Below, piece by piece: positions 53,353 through 64,000 of a stretch of 64,000 nt of DNA; position 1 is the first letter of the stretch, and the number at the start of each line of letters is the position of its first letter. The position numbers and the translations under genes were made by a program. The notes under the pieces are model-generated. The model had not been told where the DNA came from. It saw only the letters and a list, made by a program, of their open reading frames with translations, and did not search any database. The stretch comes from Globodera rostochiensis (taxonomy: Eukaryota > Nematoda > Chromadorea > Rhabditida > Heteroderidae), in NCBI GenBank assembly GCA_018350325.1, contig JAEVLN010000012.1:1385991-1449990 (forward strand). Direction: 5' to 3'.

Positions 53353-54409
53353 ATGTTCAACTTGCAAGATCGTGTCGAAGGAAGAGATGCCGACCGTGAG
53401 CATCGCGCTAAGCGCATTACCATCCGGGACAAATTGCTCAGTCAAGGTAACCAACCAATGATTAAGGAAAAAAGAATTTTGTTTTGTTTTTACATTAATC
53501 AAGGGCGTGCCAAATGTCTTATTGTTAGCCTAACTTCCTTTCTGCAAGTCTGAAAAAGATTCAGAAATCAATTTGATTTGACAGATTCAGCCACGGGGAA
53601 GGAAGATCCAAAAAATTCCAGTCTTATAGTAACTCCGCTTTAATCACATCATTTTCCAAAAAAAAAGGAGTTTTTCTTATTGTTAGTTCGATCGAATTGG
53701 GACGTATGTATGTGTACACAGTGTAAAAAGTGGTAGAATTTTTTATTCCAATTTTAGAAAGCAAAGAATTGGAGCAGCATTTGCGCGATTTGCCTACGTG
53801 CAAATTGCTCTTCCCCTCGACGTCGGCCCTTCACGAAATGGAGCTGACGGTGAAGCCGAACACGGGCTGCTACAAGGGCGGCGTGTTCAAATTCAAAATC
53901 ACCGTCCCGCCGGACTACAACAATGTGGTGAGTTTTTTGTTGGGTTTTTCTTCTTTTGACTGAAGAAATAAAGTTTTTGTTAAGCCTCCAATTGTGAAGT
54001 GCCTGACCCGCGTTTGGCATCCGAACATCACCGAAGACGGCAAAATTTGCCTTAGTTTGCTAAGACAAAACTCGCTGGATGGATACGGTGCGAGTCTTTT
54101 TCTTTTTTTTTTGCAAATTTTTCTCGTTTTTTTTTTTGTGAAACAAAAGGTTTTCAGGTTGGATGCCAACGCGGCACATTCATGACGTCATTCTTGGCCT
54201 GGACCAATTGTTCACTGATCTCATCGACTTTGACGACCCGCTCAATGCAGAGGCTGCAGAATTATGGCGAACCAACAAAGTGAGCATGGCATTTTCAAAT
54301 TCCACATTCAGAGTTGAATTTGCTTTCACCACTCACTTATAAATATGTTCAGGAAGCGTTTGCTAAGAAGGTCAAGGAGTACATTTCAAAGTACTGCCCC
54401 AAAAACTGA
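53353..54409 (+). CDS. NEDD8-conjugating enzyme UBE2F
   Basis: Five exons (53353-53446, 53758-53927, 53985-54087, 54158-54279, 54353-54409) give 181 residues. The N-terminal extension [14 protein letters not shown] is followed by RITIRDKLL, matching the RRVSVRDKLL start of human UBE2F. The UBC fold has [30 protein letters not shown] with the catalytic Cys, [24 protein letters not shown] and a C-terminal helix ending YCPKN. UBE2F carries NEDD8 from the E1 (UBA3-NAE1) to cullin-5-type ligases through its N-terminal extension. The choice of UBE2F over UBE2M rests on the RDKLL N-terminus and the FDDPLN block; length equals the family. AATAAA lies at about 54480. Confidence 0.9.
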
Positions 54410-54960
54410 GGAACGGATGCTGAAGAAAATAAGTGATGAGACGACGATAGTGTTGTGTGTTTGTACATTGATAAAATAGCAATAAACAGGCGAATCGACC
54501 ATCGTGAGTCGGCGAGTTGAACTGCAAGTGGAAATTTAAAATTTTTGATGGATGGGAACGAGTCGATGGTGAACAAGTTAGTAGGGGAACGGGTCGATGA
54601 TGGTCATCTGGCAAAAACTGTACGATGTACGGCCAACTCGATTTCTATTTCTAACTTTTTTTTAAGTTATGACAGAACGCCAAAGATTATTATTACAATT
54701 TCGTTCAAAAATTGTTTTTTTTTTCCATAAAGAATCGCTTGGTCGACCCTGGAGCCCCCAACATGTTGAAAATTCCTGGACTTGCTGGACTCTGGATCCA
54801 GGTCGGGCTCTGGTAAAATTCAAGCGCCTTTAATTTATCACAAGAATTGCTGAGATTTTGGTTTTTTCAACCGCCACTTTCTAATCCCGACATTTCATTA
54901 AGTGTAAATTCACTTGGCATTCATGTTCGATTAAATAGCTAATGCAATAAAATTGCAATA
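54410..54960. other. Spacer between UBE2F and CDC16
   Basis: About 550 bp containing the UBE2F polyadenylation signal, a CTGGACTTGCTGGACTCTGG dispersed-repeat segment near 54779 and an AT-rich upstream region for CDC16. No gene is seen. Confidence 0.55.
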
Positions 54961-57900
54961 ATGGCCTCCTCCTCTTGTTCCTCTCCGTCTTCGTCGTCCA
55001 AAATGCAGTTTAAATGTTCGACACCAAAACCGGTAAATAGTCCGGAGTTTTGTATCCTCCACAATTTTTTTTATAACAAAAATTCGTGTGCAAAAATGTA
55101 CATTTTTCAAAAATAGTGTGAGTTGGGGGGTGGGTACAATTCAAAAACAGTTACATATGTGCCCAAATTGCGTAACAGCAGCCCATGGACGAGACGACGA
55201 AGGAGGACGTCGACGGCGAGCAGTTGCTGGATTGGCGTGAATTGCGCACATTGTGTGACGAGCATTTGCTGAGCGGTGACTGTCAGACGGCCGCATTTTG
55301 GGCCGAAAAATTGTTGGCACTGAGCAGTGGGCGGACACTGAACGAACGGTTGCCAGACATTGCGCATTATTTGTCGGTGCGTCCAAAAGCATCTTTTTTT
55401 CAAAATTTTTTTGTTTTTTAGGTTCTTACGGCTGCCCAATTCTGGCAAACCATCATCATGTTGATTGAACGGCACGATCTCTTCCCCAAACATTTGGTGT
55501 TCGCTTTCTTTCACGTCAATGCACTCTTCCATCGGGAGTTGTACTCGGAGATTATTTCCCTCCCCGTCGGCTATTTGGTTGGTTTTTTCAAAATTTAATT
55601 AAATTTCACCACAACCACCAATGAATTGCAGTGCCATTGGGATGACGTGCCGTTCATCCAACCGGACAGTGCCACCTACATTTGTGCTGAGAATGATGCC
55701 GTCAAAGAACCAAAAATCCGACAACGCTTGGATGCGTTTGTGCGCGAAAAGAAATACGAAGGTCGGCTGCTGTTGCTGTTGGCCAAGACGTACTTGATGG
55801 TGCAGAACCGTCCGGCCGCATCTGGATGTCTAAAGTTTGTGTCCGATTGCTGCTTTTTCAAGCCTATTTTTGCATAAATTTTAAAGAATTTTTAAATGCT
55901 TTTAAAGGCATTGTCTTGCTGCCAACCCATTCTGCTCCGAGGCCATTCATTTGGCGGTCGACTCGCGGTTGATCAGCGCTCGCGAGCTGCGCGCCATCAT
56001 CGGCTGCCAGTACAACCAGCAAAAGACGGGCCAGAACAGTTCCGGTGCGCGTGTCATTGCGCACCTGCTCGAAATCTACGACCTTGGTGTACGGCAACAG
56101 TTTTTTTTTACAATTTTCTTTCTGTTGGGTTTGAAAAAGCGTCAAATTTTAACAATTTTGGACCAAAAACGAGTCCGAGAAATGTTTTTTGATCCTAAAA
56201 AAAGTGTTTAACATGTCTTTCTGGCACATTCATTGATTTAATAATGCCTTCCTTTTTTGGCAGAATGAGCCAACGGTGCCGCCCTCCGGCGCCACCTCGC
56301 GCCTCGCCCAACTGTTGGCCAAAGACCTTTCCGTTCAGTCCGCCACCGCCTACCGGCTGTACGCGCGCGGTTCTGTGCACGAGGCGTACCAGATCAGCGC
56401 CGAAATAATGCACGAGTACGGCTACTACAGCGTATGATTTTGCAAAAAAAAAAAAAAAAAATTTTTTTTTGCGGGAAAATTTAAGAAATGCCAAAAAAGT
56501 TTTATGCAACATTTTGGATTGGGTTCATTTTCGACAAAAAAAATTTTAGAAATGTTTCCTCGTCCACGTGGCCTGTTTGGTGCACCTGAACAAGGTCAGC
56601 GAGCTGTACCAGCTCGGCCATCAAATGGTGAAGCTGCAGCCCGAGCGGGAGACCACCTGGTACACCGTCGGCTGCTACTACTACTCCACCGGCCAGTACA
56701 CGACGGCCAAGAAGTTTTTGAGTGCGCGCGTTTTTCACCATTTACAAATTTTGTTGATTTTTAAAAAAATACTCTAAAAATTGTTTTTACTAGTAAATAT
56801 TTTCTTTAATATTAAAAGTTTTTTTCTGCAAAAATTGCAAATTTCAAGACAAATGCACCATGATGAATTCCGGCTTTGGCGAGGGTTGGCTCGCCTATGG
56901 ACACGCTCTGTTCTACATGGAGGAACATGAACAGGCGATGAACTGCTACCTGAGGGTGCGTTTTTTTGGGGGGGATTTTTTAAAAAATGGAAAAAATATT
57001 CAGTTACTTATTTAGCTAAAAATTTTCTGTTTAATAATAATTTTGAAGCTTCTTTCTCTTCCAGGCCTCCCGCATTCTTGAGGGTCACTTTGAGCCGTTG
57101 CTGTACATCGCGGTGGAGTACTGCTTTGCCAACAATTTCAAGCTGGCCGCCGACTTTCTCACTGACGCAGCCCAAGTGGCCGGTGCCAATGCGCTGGTTG
57201 GTGTTTTTCTCGGATAAATTGTTTTGAAAATGGGAGATTATACATATATTTTTTAGGTCATGCACGAACAGGCCGCAACAGCGTTTATGGAGAATGACTT
57301 CAAAAGTATGATGGAGTTTTTTGAGGCGTATTAAAAAGATTTTTGTGTTGTATGGTTGACGGCGCGTAGAACAGGGATTTTTTTTTTGTTTGGTTTAACT
57401 TGGCCCGAATAACAGAAAAGTTTCGGTTCGGATAATCGAAGAACTCACAGAAACAGGGCAAAGTTTTTTGTTTGTTTGTTTGTTTGTTTTATGTTTTGTT
57501 TTGCACAGAAGCCGAACAAATTCTGATGGAAGCTCTTCGTCTGCTGGTCGCGCATGCCGTCGTCGTTGTTGACGACGGCGACCCCAACGGTGGTGGCGGC
57601 CAACAATCCGTGGAGCAGCTGATGGCGGCCGAGGTCAACGACTTTTGGGAGCCGCTCTACAACAACCTGGGCCACGTGCTGCGCAAGTTGGGCCGGTACA
57701 CGGATGCCATCCATGTGCACAGGTCGGTCAGCCGGTGTCATACACTTTTTGTTGTTGTTGTTGCTCATTTTATGCACACATACTTCTTGAAATTGTGTAG
57801 GTTTAAAAAATGATGTTTGTTGTTGTCCAGAAAATCGTTGCTGCTCAGCGGTGCCAAGGCGGACGCGTGGGCATGCCTTGGCGTGTGCTATGCGTCGTTG

Positions 57901-58243
57901 GCGGGCACAAAATTTACGGCAAATGCCAACACGGAGGCGGCCAAACTGGCCGCGCAGGCCACCGAGGCGTTGAACCGCGCGCTGGCGTTAAAGCCCGGCG
58001 ACGATGTGAGTGGTTCCCATTTTTTTTTTTGCAAAATTTCGCAACGCGAAATACAATACAACCCGACTTTTTATGCATAAATCTAATTTTGCTGTGTTTA
58101 AGCTGGTCAAGACAGCACTAGACCGGGTGATGCAGTTTGAGGGCGAACTGCTCGACACCGTGTTCGAAGTTCACGAAAATGTTGATGACAAGAATTATGC
58201 CCTGTCCCGTGACATTTGCATGGACGAGGAGCGATTGAGGTGA
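54961..58243 (+). CDS. emb-27: Anaphase-promoting complex subunit CDC16 (APC6)
   Basis: Thirteen exons (54961-55032, 55179-55376, 55422-55577, 55632-55834, 55908-56088, 56264-56431, 56550-56721, 56849-56955, 57065-57196, 57257-57305, 57509-57722, 57831-58005, 58103-58243) sum to 656 codons, 655 residues. After a Ser-rich start come TPR repeats: [115 protein letters not shown] and [16 protein letters not shown]. These match the consecutive TPRs of CDC16, including the TWYxVG-YY and GHA blocks. CDC16 dimers form part of the TPR arm of the APC/C ubiquitin ligase. The A-only half codon at 56721 and all phases close exactly. An alternative start is the ATG of exon 2 (MDETTKED). The symbol is by homology to the C. 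elegans gene. Confidence 0.92.
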
Positions 58244-58703
58244 TGATGAAACGGTGCTAAAAATGTTACACCAAATTTTTGTTGTTGTTTTTGTATTGCT
58301 TACAGAGGGTGGCAGGCTCATAGAGTGAACCATTCATTCATTTGTTGGAAATATTTTAATTGAAAGAAATTTTCTGAAAATTTGCGATCGAATCCGATCG
58401 TTTTCTCACTGATTGATCAGTCAGTGTTGGTTGGACACTGATCGTCTGAAAGCATTTCTGCCCCATTTTGTTCTGTCATTTGCTGCTTTTTATGTTTGTG
58501 TCTTTCCCATTTTGATAAATACACAATTCTATTCAGAAATTTGCCATAAAATGCGTGTATTATTTTTTTGTTTTGTTTTGTTAATTTTTATTTATTAAAT
58601 TAATTTGTATTCCGTCAATGGCACGGGCGTCGTTTCGCCAACGGCGTTATTTTATTTGTGAATCGCGTGTCTTTTTCCAATTTTATACTTTGATTCAGTG
58701 CGC
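58244..58703. other. Spacer between CDC16 and UTP21
   Basis: About 460 bp holding the CDC16 3' end and the UTP21 5' region, with T-rich DNA and TGATCA palindromes near 58410. No gene. Confidence 0.55.
58685..58698 (+). promoter_or_regulatory. Probable spliced-leader acceptor of UTP21
   Basis: A pyrimidine-rich ATACTTTGATTCAG ends 5 nt before the UTP21 ATG at 58704. A strong TTCAG with no upstream in-frame exon is the usual form of a nematode trans-splice acceptor. It could instead be the 3' end of a cis intron. Confidence 0.5.
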
Positions 58704-61700
58704 ATGACCAGAACAGAGACCAACTTGTTCGCGCCGTTCAAGGCACTCGGCGTCATTTGCTCTTCGGGTATTGTTGTTAAACGGTTCTCTCAATATGCAC
58801 ACCGCTGCCGTTTCAGTGCCGCCGGCGTGGGCGCCGCCCGTGTCGACGCGGGCCCATTTCCACGACGGGTACGTGCTGTGCGCGTTGGACAACGTGGTGG
58901 TCGCGTACGGGCTCGGCCGTCGGCTTCAGCTCGCGTTCTCCACCGATGTGTTGGACGATGGCACAATCACATTGTTGGCGGCCGACGCGCACCGGCACTA
59001 CGTGTGCTTTGCCAACAAAACGCTTGTGGCAGTGATCAGAAACCGGACGGTCAGTGCGTGCGCGAGAATTAAAGACGGAATTTTGGGAGCCGATCGATTG
59101 GTCTCGTGGGCAAAATTCGATATTCTGAACGTTTCTAGGAATGAATGAATGCGAATGTGGTGTGTCTATTGTAAAATGCAGATTGAACGCCGTCTGTTCG
59201 TGGACGGAGGTCCCCCAAAGTTGTTGTTGTCGTTGACCGACTCGCTGGTGGTGGTGGACAGTTCCAACAGCATCCATTTGTTCGACGTGCACACTGGACA
59301 ACCGTTGGTCCGGCTGGACAGCACGGCGTCATTTGACATCACCGCCATTGTGCATCCGATCAACTACTTGAACAAGGCTTTCTTCTTATATGATTTTTGG
59401 TTTAATTTTGATCAAATTTTTATTTAGATTCTCGTCGGCGCAGCGGACGGACGAATGCGTTTGTGGAATTTGTGCAGTGGTCGGTTGGTCCACGAGTTTC
59501 CCGTCAGCGACACGTTCAACGCGTCCATCACCGTGTTGGAACAGTCCCCGGCTGTCGATGTGATCGGAGTGAGTTTGTTGTGTTTGTTGATCAGACGAGA
59601 TGTTGTGATCGGTTCAGGTCGGTTTGGCGGACGGGCGCATTCTGTTGAGGAACATCAAATTTGACAAGCTGATCTGTACGTTTCGGCACGGCTGTGCTCA
59701 AATTACGGCGCTCGCATTTCGGTTGGTGGGGGTGGTGGGCCTTTTTTGTTGAAAATCCAATTTTTTTATAAAATATTTTAATTTATTATTAATTAATTAA
59801 AATTGATGTCTTAAAAAAAGCACGGACGGTGTGGACAAGATGGTCAGCGCCAACGCGGAGGGTTTGCTGGCCGTTTGGGATTTGAATGAGCGCCAACTGC
59901 TCGTCCAACTTTCCACCGCACATTCGGCCAAAATCACGTGGCTTCACTTTGTGCTTGGCCAACCCTATTTGATCAGTGCCGGCGAGGACAATCGAATTGG
60001 TTTTAATTTGAAATTTAAATCTAAAAACAAATTTTGTTTTGTTTAGTGAAATGGTTTTTCCGCTCTGAAGTGGCACTGCCCGAAATTGACACCGCTTTGG
60101 AAGGCCATTCCGAGCCGGTGAGTGGGGCAGGCAGAAGCGCGGAAGTTTTTTACCTGTCCCAATTTCCCTTGAAATTTTTTAAAAATTGACGAATTTTAGG
60201 GAATAAATTTTTTGGGAAAACCAAAATGTCACCGAGGCTATCAAAATTTAAAAAAAACAAAAGTTTCTAGGTTACTGCGCTCCGTTTCTGTGCCGAGCAT
60301 TTGGTTGTGTCCGCTGGTCGGGACGGCCATGTGCGTCGCTTCAACACCGGTACTGGCGAAAAAAGCGGCGGCTCCGTGCACTTCGGGTTGGCCCGGGAGG
60401 TGAAAAAGTGCGTTTTTTGATTAGGCAGGGCAATGAATTTTTAAAATTTTGAAAAATGCTTTTCAGAGGCGACTTGAGCAAGGACCGCTTCATGGATGTG
60501 CTGCTGAACCCGATTGTGCAGATTGAAGTGAATTTTTGTGCCAGTTTGTTTCAACTTCCTCAATTTTTTTTGCTACAGCTAAGCCATGGACGCGAAGCCG
60601 TCTGGGACAACATGATATGCAGGTCGTTGTTATTGTTGAAGCCTTTTCGCCTGGGGCGTTGCTCCCAGACCTCTCCCCTCCGGTGACGTGCCCCCCGGCC
60701 CGGAAGGATTGGAGAACAACCAACACCCACCCATCCCACACTTTTGGAGCATTTGACAAAATGAAAATAATGCAAAATTCTGTTTGTTAGGCACGAGGAG
60801 TCACCGCTGGTGTCAACATGGAGCACCCGGCGCGGCACGCGAGGCTCCCATTTGGTTGGTCGTTGAAGATTTTGAACTCGTTGAATTTTCCTGGCTATTC
60901 CAATCTGAACTTAAAACATTTTGTGAAATGTGGCATTTTTGCTTGGTTTAGTTGTGCCATGAGCGCTTCTCCAAGAATGCGAAGTTGCTGCACGCGATGG
61001 TCACCTCATTGTGCATCAGCTGTTGTGGCACTTTTGCCATCCTTGGCCATTCCACGGGCCATGTGGACGTGTGGAACATGCAAAGTGGCCGGTGGAAGTA
61101 TGAGCTGCAACGCAGTGAGCAGGAGGGCGACGGCGCAAAAAAGAACAGGAAAAAGGTGCCACCACAACAGCAAGCAGTACAACTCCAGTAAAACACAAAT
61201 GTATTTCCAGCGGCAACAACATGCGCTGCCGGCCCACGACGGGGCGGTCACCGGGTTGGCACTGGACCTGACCAACCGGCATCTTGTCACCGGCTCCGAC
61301 GACGGCACCATCCAGTTTTGGCACTTCCGTTCACCGCAGCAGCAGCAGCAATCGAGCGTGCCCGCACTGGGTTCACGTCTGCAGGTGCAGGACGCTGTGC
61401 AACTGTTCCGACTGGACGCGCACAACTCGTTGCTTGCGGTCGGACTGCGCGGTGGCGAAGTGGGCGTGCTGGACATTCTGTGCCGGTCAGTCGATGAACC
61501 GCTTTTTTTGTAAATCTTTTTTAATGTTTAAAGACGTATTGCGCGACGCTTTTTCCACTCGTCTTGCATTGATTGGCCACAGAATGCACGTCTCACCGGC
61601 CTCGACTTTTCCAGTGACGGCAAGTGGCTGGTGTCGGCGGACAATTTGGGCTTCTTGAAGGTGTTGCGTGCCATTTGATGAGGCTTTTGCATTCAGTTTC

Positions 61701-63440
61701 AAAAATGCTTCTGCTAAAGGTTTGGGACTTGGTCACCGGCTCGCTCATCGACGTGATGCGCTGTGCTGCCCCATGCGTTGGCCTTGCGTTCAGTGAGCGC
61801 AACGACTTTTTGGCCACATGCCATGAGGGCCAACGGGGCGTCTATTTGTGGGCCAACAAAGCAATGTTTTTGGCGTCCCATTCCATGTCTGCACGGCCTG
61901 AACATGAGGTGGTTTTGGTTGTTATGGAATTTTGACCACAATGCCACCCTTTTTCACAGTTGCACAGCGCAGCTACTGCTGCGATTACGGCACTTCCTGC
62001 AACTGCCCCAGTCGTCGGTGAGGATCCGCAACAAGAAGTGGAGGAAGAAGTTGAAGCAGTAGTACAAGGACACAGAGCACATGATAACAGTGAGGACCAG
62101 CGATCACAGGCAGAGGAGGAGGATGAACTGGAGAACCGAGTAGCAAATGAGGAGGAGATGAAGCAGGACGAGCGGGAGACGAGGGCGATTTTAATAGACG
62201 AAGAGGAGGAGGAGGAAGATGGAGGTGTGTGCATGCATGGCGAAAGCTTTTTCTGCATAAAATTGTGGCACATTTTATTATTCTGTGTCCCCCTTCATTG
62301 TTTAGTCGCTTCTCTGTCCACGCTGTCGTTGGAGGTCGGCGCTGAACTGCCCGAGCGGCTCCAACTCGACCCATCGCTGTACACACTGTCCGGGCTGGCG
62401 CCCGCGCGTTGGGCAGGACTGCCCCATCTGGAGCACATTCGACGACGGAACAAACCGACGGAGCCACCCAAGAAGCCCAAGGCGGCACCATTCTTTTTGC
62501 CCACCGTTGGCACCATAAATGTAAGTAAAATGTTTCAACTCATCAAAAACATCAAAAAATAATCTTTTAACAAAAATCCCGACGCTTCAGAGCTTTGCAT
62601 TCGACAAGGAAGTGGTGGACGAACTGAAGAAAGGTGGCAACAACAACAACAACGAGACCGCCGACGATGGCATGGAAGGCACTTCTTCAACCATGGAACA
62701 GGCACAGCTGGAGGACGGAGACGAAAGGGCCATTCTGAAAGGCAAACGAAGGACGACGACGGACCAGCAACAGCAGCAGTTGCGCAGCCAATGGACGCGA
62801 CGGTTGATGAGGTGACATGCTGACGATTGAATTTCCCAGAATCGGGGGCCCAAAAGTTTTGGAAATTAAAAATTTAATCACTCTTCTCACTCAGTGCCAC
62901 AACTGACGACAACTTGCGTGCCGTGTTTGCCGAGCTACGCGAGATGAGCGTGTCGGCGTTGGACTTGCAGTTGCGCTGTTTGTCCGGCACCGCTGAACTT
63001 GTCCAATTTGTTGCCATGCTGGCCGCCCAGATGGAGTGCCGACGCGACTTTGATCTGGCCCAGAGTTTGTTGGCCGCCTTCCTCAACATTCACCACGGCA
63101 CACTTTGGTCAACCAGCAACAACAATGGAGTGCAGCTGCAGCAGCAGCTGAAAAGCAGCAACGACGAGGACGTGGAGGTGGCACAAACAATTTATACTTT
63201 TTTCAAATAATTTTTGTGGCGCAGATGGCATCATCAAATAGCGGAACCAGAACGGCAGAAACAACAGCAGCAGCAGTAGCAGAAGGTGTTCAAGATGATG
63301 CGAACGTGCTGAACAACTGCCGGCTCACAGAACAGTTGGACCGACTGCACAAATTGCAGCAGCAAGCGCACAACACGCTCGCCCAACTGTTCGACGACAA
63401 CACGGCGATGACCGAATTTGTGAAGGGCGCGTTTGCTTAA
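58704..63440 (+). CDS. SSU processome WD-repeat protein UTP21/WDR36
   Basis: About 18 exons, starting MTRTETNLFAPFKALGVICS and ending EFVKGAFA at the TAA 63438-63440; roughly 900 residues. Tandem WD40 propellers are visible: AHFHDGYVLCALDNVVVAYG, SNSIHLFDVHTGQPLVRLD, DGRMRLWNLCSGRLVHEF, ADGRILLRNIKFDKLICTF, EGLLAVWDLNERQLLVQL, DGHVRRFNTGTGEK, GHVDVWNMQSGRWKY, SDDGTIQFWHFRSP, DGKWLVSADNLGFLKVWDL and GVYLWANKAMFL. The C-terminal Utp21 domain has ELPERLQLDPSLYTLSGL, PHLEHIRRRNKPTEPPKKPK and APFFLPTVGTI. The ITALAF, WDNMICRH and VDVWNMQSG blocks match WDR36. An acidic Glu-rich insert (62040-62220) and Asn/Gln runs near 62640-62780 are lineage-specific. UTP21 acts in the UTP-B complex on pre-18S rRNA in the nucleolus. 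Mid-gene exon joins were placed by frame. Confidence 0.9.
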
Positions 63441-64000
63441 CGCTGGCGGCACATTTTTTTTTGTTTTGTTTTGTTTGTTATTTTGTTGGCATTGTTATAA
63501 TAAATTTATGCAAAGCATTTTTGGCCCGTTTGGCTCCACCGCCTGGAAAGTGATAGAAAATAAATTAATTTCGCGAAAAAAGCTTTCATCGGGGCCAAAA
63601 TTGGTCGAAACGGAGGTGGGATTCGGATTCTACGACTCCGAGAACCTATAGAAACAATTTTTTATCAATTGAAGCAGTCTGCGATTCTGAGGTGTGATGT
63701 TATTGGGGCAAGTTGAGAACGAATTTTGCGCATTAATTCACGCCCTTTTATAGGCGTAAAAATTGCATTCGAAAACCCATTAAAAAAAAAAATTAGTTTT
63801 TCTTCTCCAAAATTTTGTAAAATGCTTGAATTTGCTCACACCGATCACTTACCATTTAAGCTTTGTCCTGAAAAACTCAACTTAACCGACAAAAAAAAAT
63901 CATTTGTGCAAATCACAACGCCAAAATCATTTAAACAAATTTGGAGACATTGTGCCCTTGATTGGTGAATGCATAAATTAAATATAAACGAAGCTTATTA
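63441..64000. other. UTP21 3' region with a dispersed repeat
   Basis: AATAAA lies near 63498. At 63595-63655, TGGGATTCGGATTCTACGAC continues into CTCCGAGAACCTATAG, which resembles the inner arm of the Raf-intron element (GATTCGGATTCTACGCCACC near 43460). No gene is seen to the window end. Confidence 0.55.

Overview
The window looks like nuclear DNA of a nematode, most likely a tylenchid plant parasite such as a cyst nematode. All recognisable genes are intron-rich. The exons are GC-rich and the introns AT-rich, many of them 40-120 bp. Conserved proteins give clear family matches, at least one gene start sits 5 nt after a spliced-leader-type TTCAG acceptor, and at least two introns begin with GC rather than GT. 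Frequent GC-AG introns are, as I recall, described for cyst nematodes. The species call is inference; the eukaryotic gene structure is seen directly.

Layout. 1-6.3 kb: a G-rich minisatellite, low-complexity DNA and one small coiled-coil ORF. 6.3-9.7 kb (+): a Gln/His/Gly-rich multi-exon gene, tentatively Egalitarian-like. 13.3-15.2 kb (-): a secreted PA-domain protein (PRADC1-like) and a 54-residue membrane microprotein. 15.8-21.6 kb (+): RNA polymerase II subunit RPB3, then U4/U6 snRNP protein PRP4, with two tRNA-Lys(CTT) genes antisense inside one PRP4 intron. 22.0-25.0 kb (-): an unrecognised acidic protein. 26.1-27.6 kb (+): the SR splicing factor SRSF1/RSP-3. 29.2-34.6 kb (-): an SLC17-type transporter whose introns are full of minisatellites. 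34.6-38.9 kb: intergenic, with a 42-bp satellite. 38.9-44.4 kb (-): Raf kinase (LIN-45). 47.4-48.4 kb (+): a stand-alone FtsH-type M41 peptidase domain. 49.3-52.2 kb (+): a SET-domain protein. 53.4-63.4 kb (+): NEDD8-conjugating UBE2F, APC/C subunit CDC16 and the SSU processome protein UTP21/WDR36. Most recognised genes are housekeeping (transcription, splicing, cell cycle, ribosome biogenesis) or signalling.

Most striking observation: the SET-domain protein (391 aa) carries two segments resembling the histone H3 tail. One is at its extreme N-terminus, aligned without gaps from residue 1 (R2, T3, K4, Q5, K9, K18, K23 in register). The other follows the post-SET motif, where 17 of 21 positions equal H3 residues 5-25; there the equivalents of K9 and K23 remain while those of K4, K14, K18 and K27 are replaced. 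The SET fold itself lacks the usual GxG motif and almost all of the pre-SET cysteines. The protein may be a self-substrate, a decoy, or a regulatory pseudo-enzyme built around histone mimicry.

Other notable points are several non-autonomous DNA elements inside introns. These include an 857-bp long-TIR element with a perfect 9-bp target duplication splitting the Raf Ras-binding domain, a 400-bp near-perfect foldback in the SET gene, and a short TIR family (AGAGATCGGAC ends, 10-bp duplication) in SLC17 and RPB3. All exon joins were worked out by eye from splice signals and homology recalled from memory. No searches were run.
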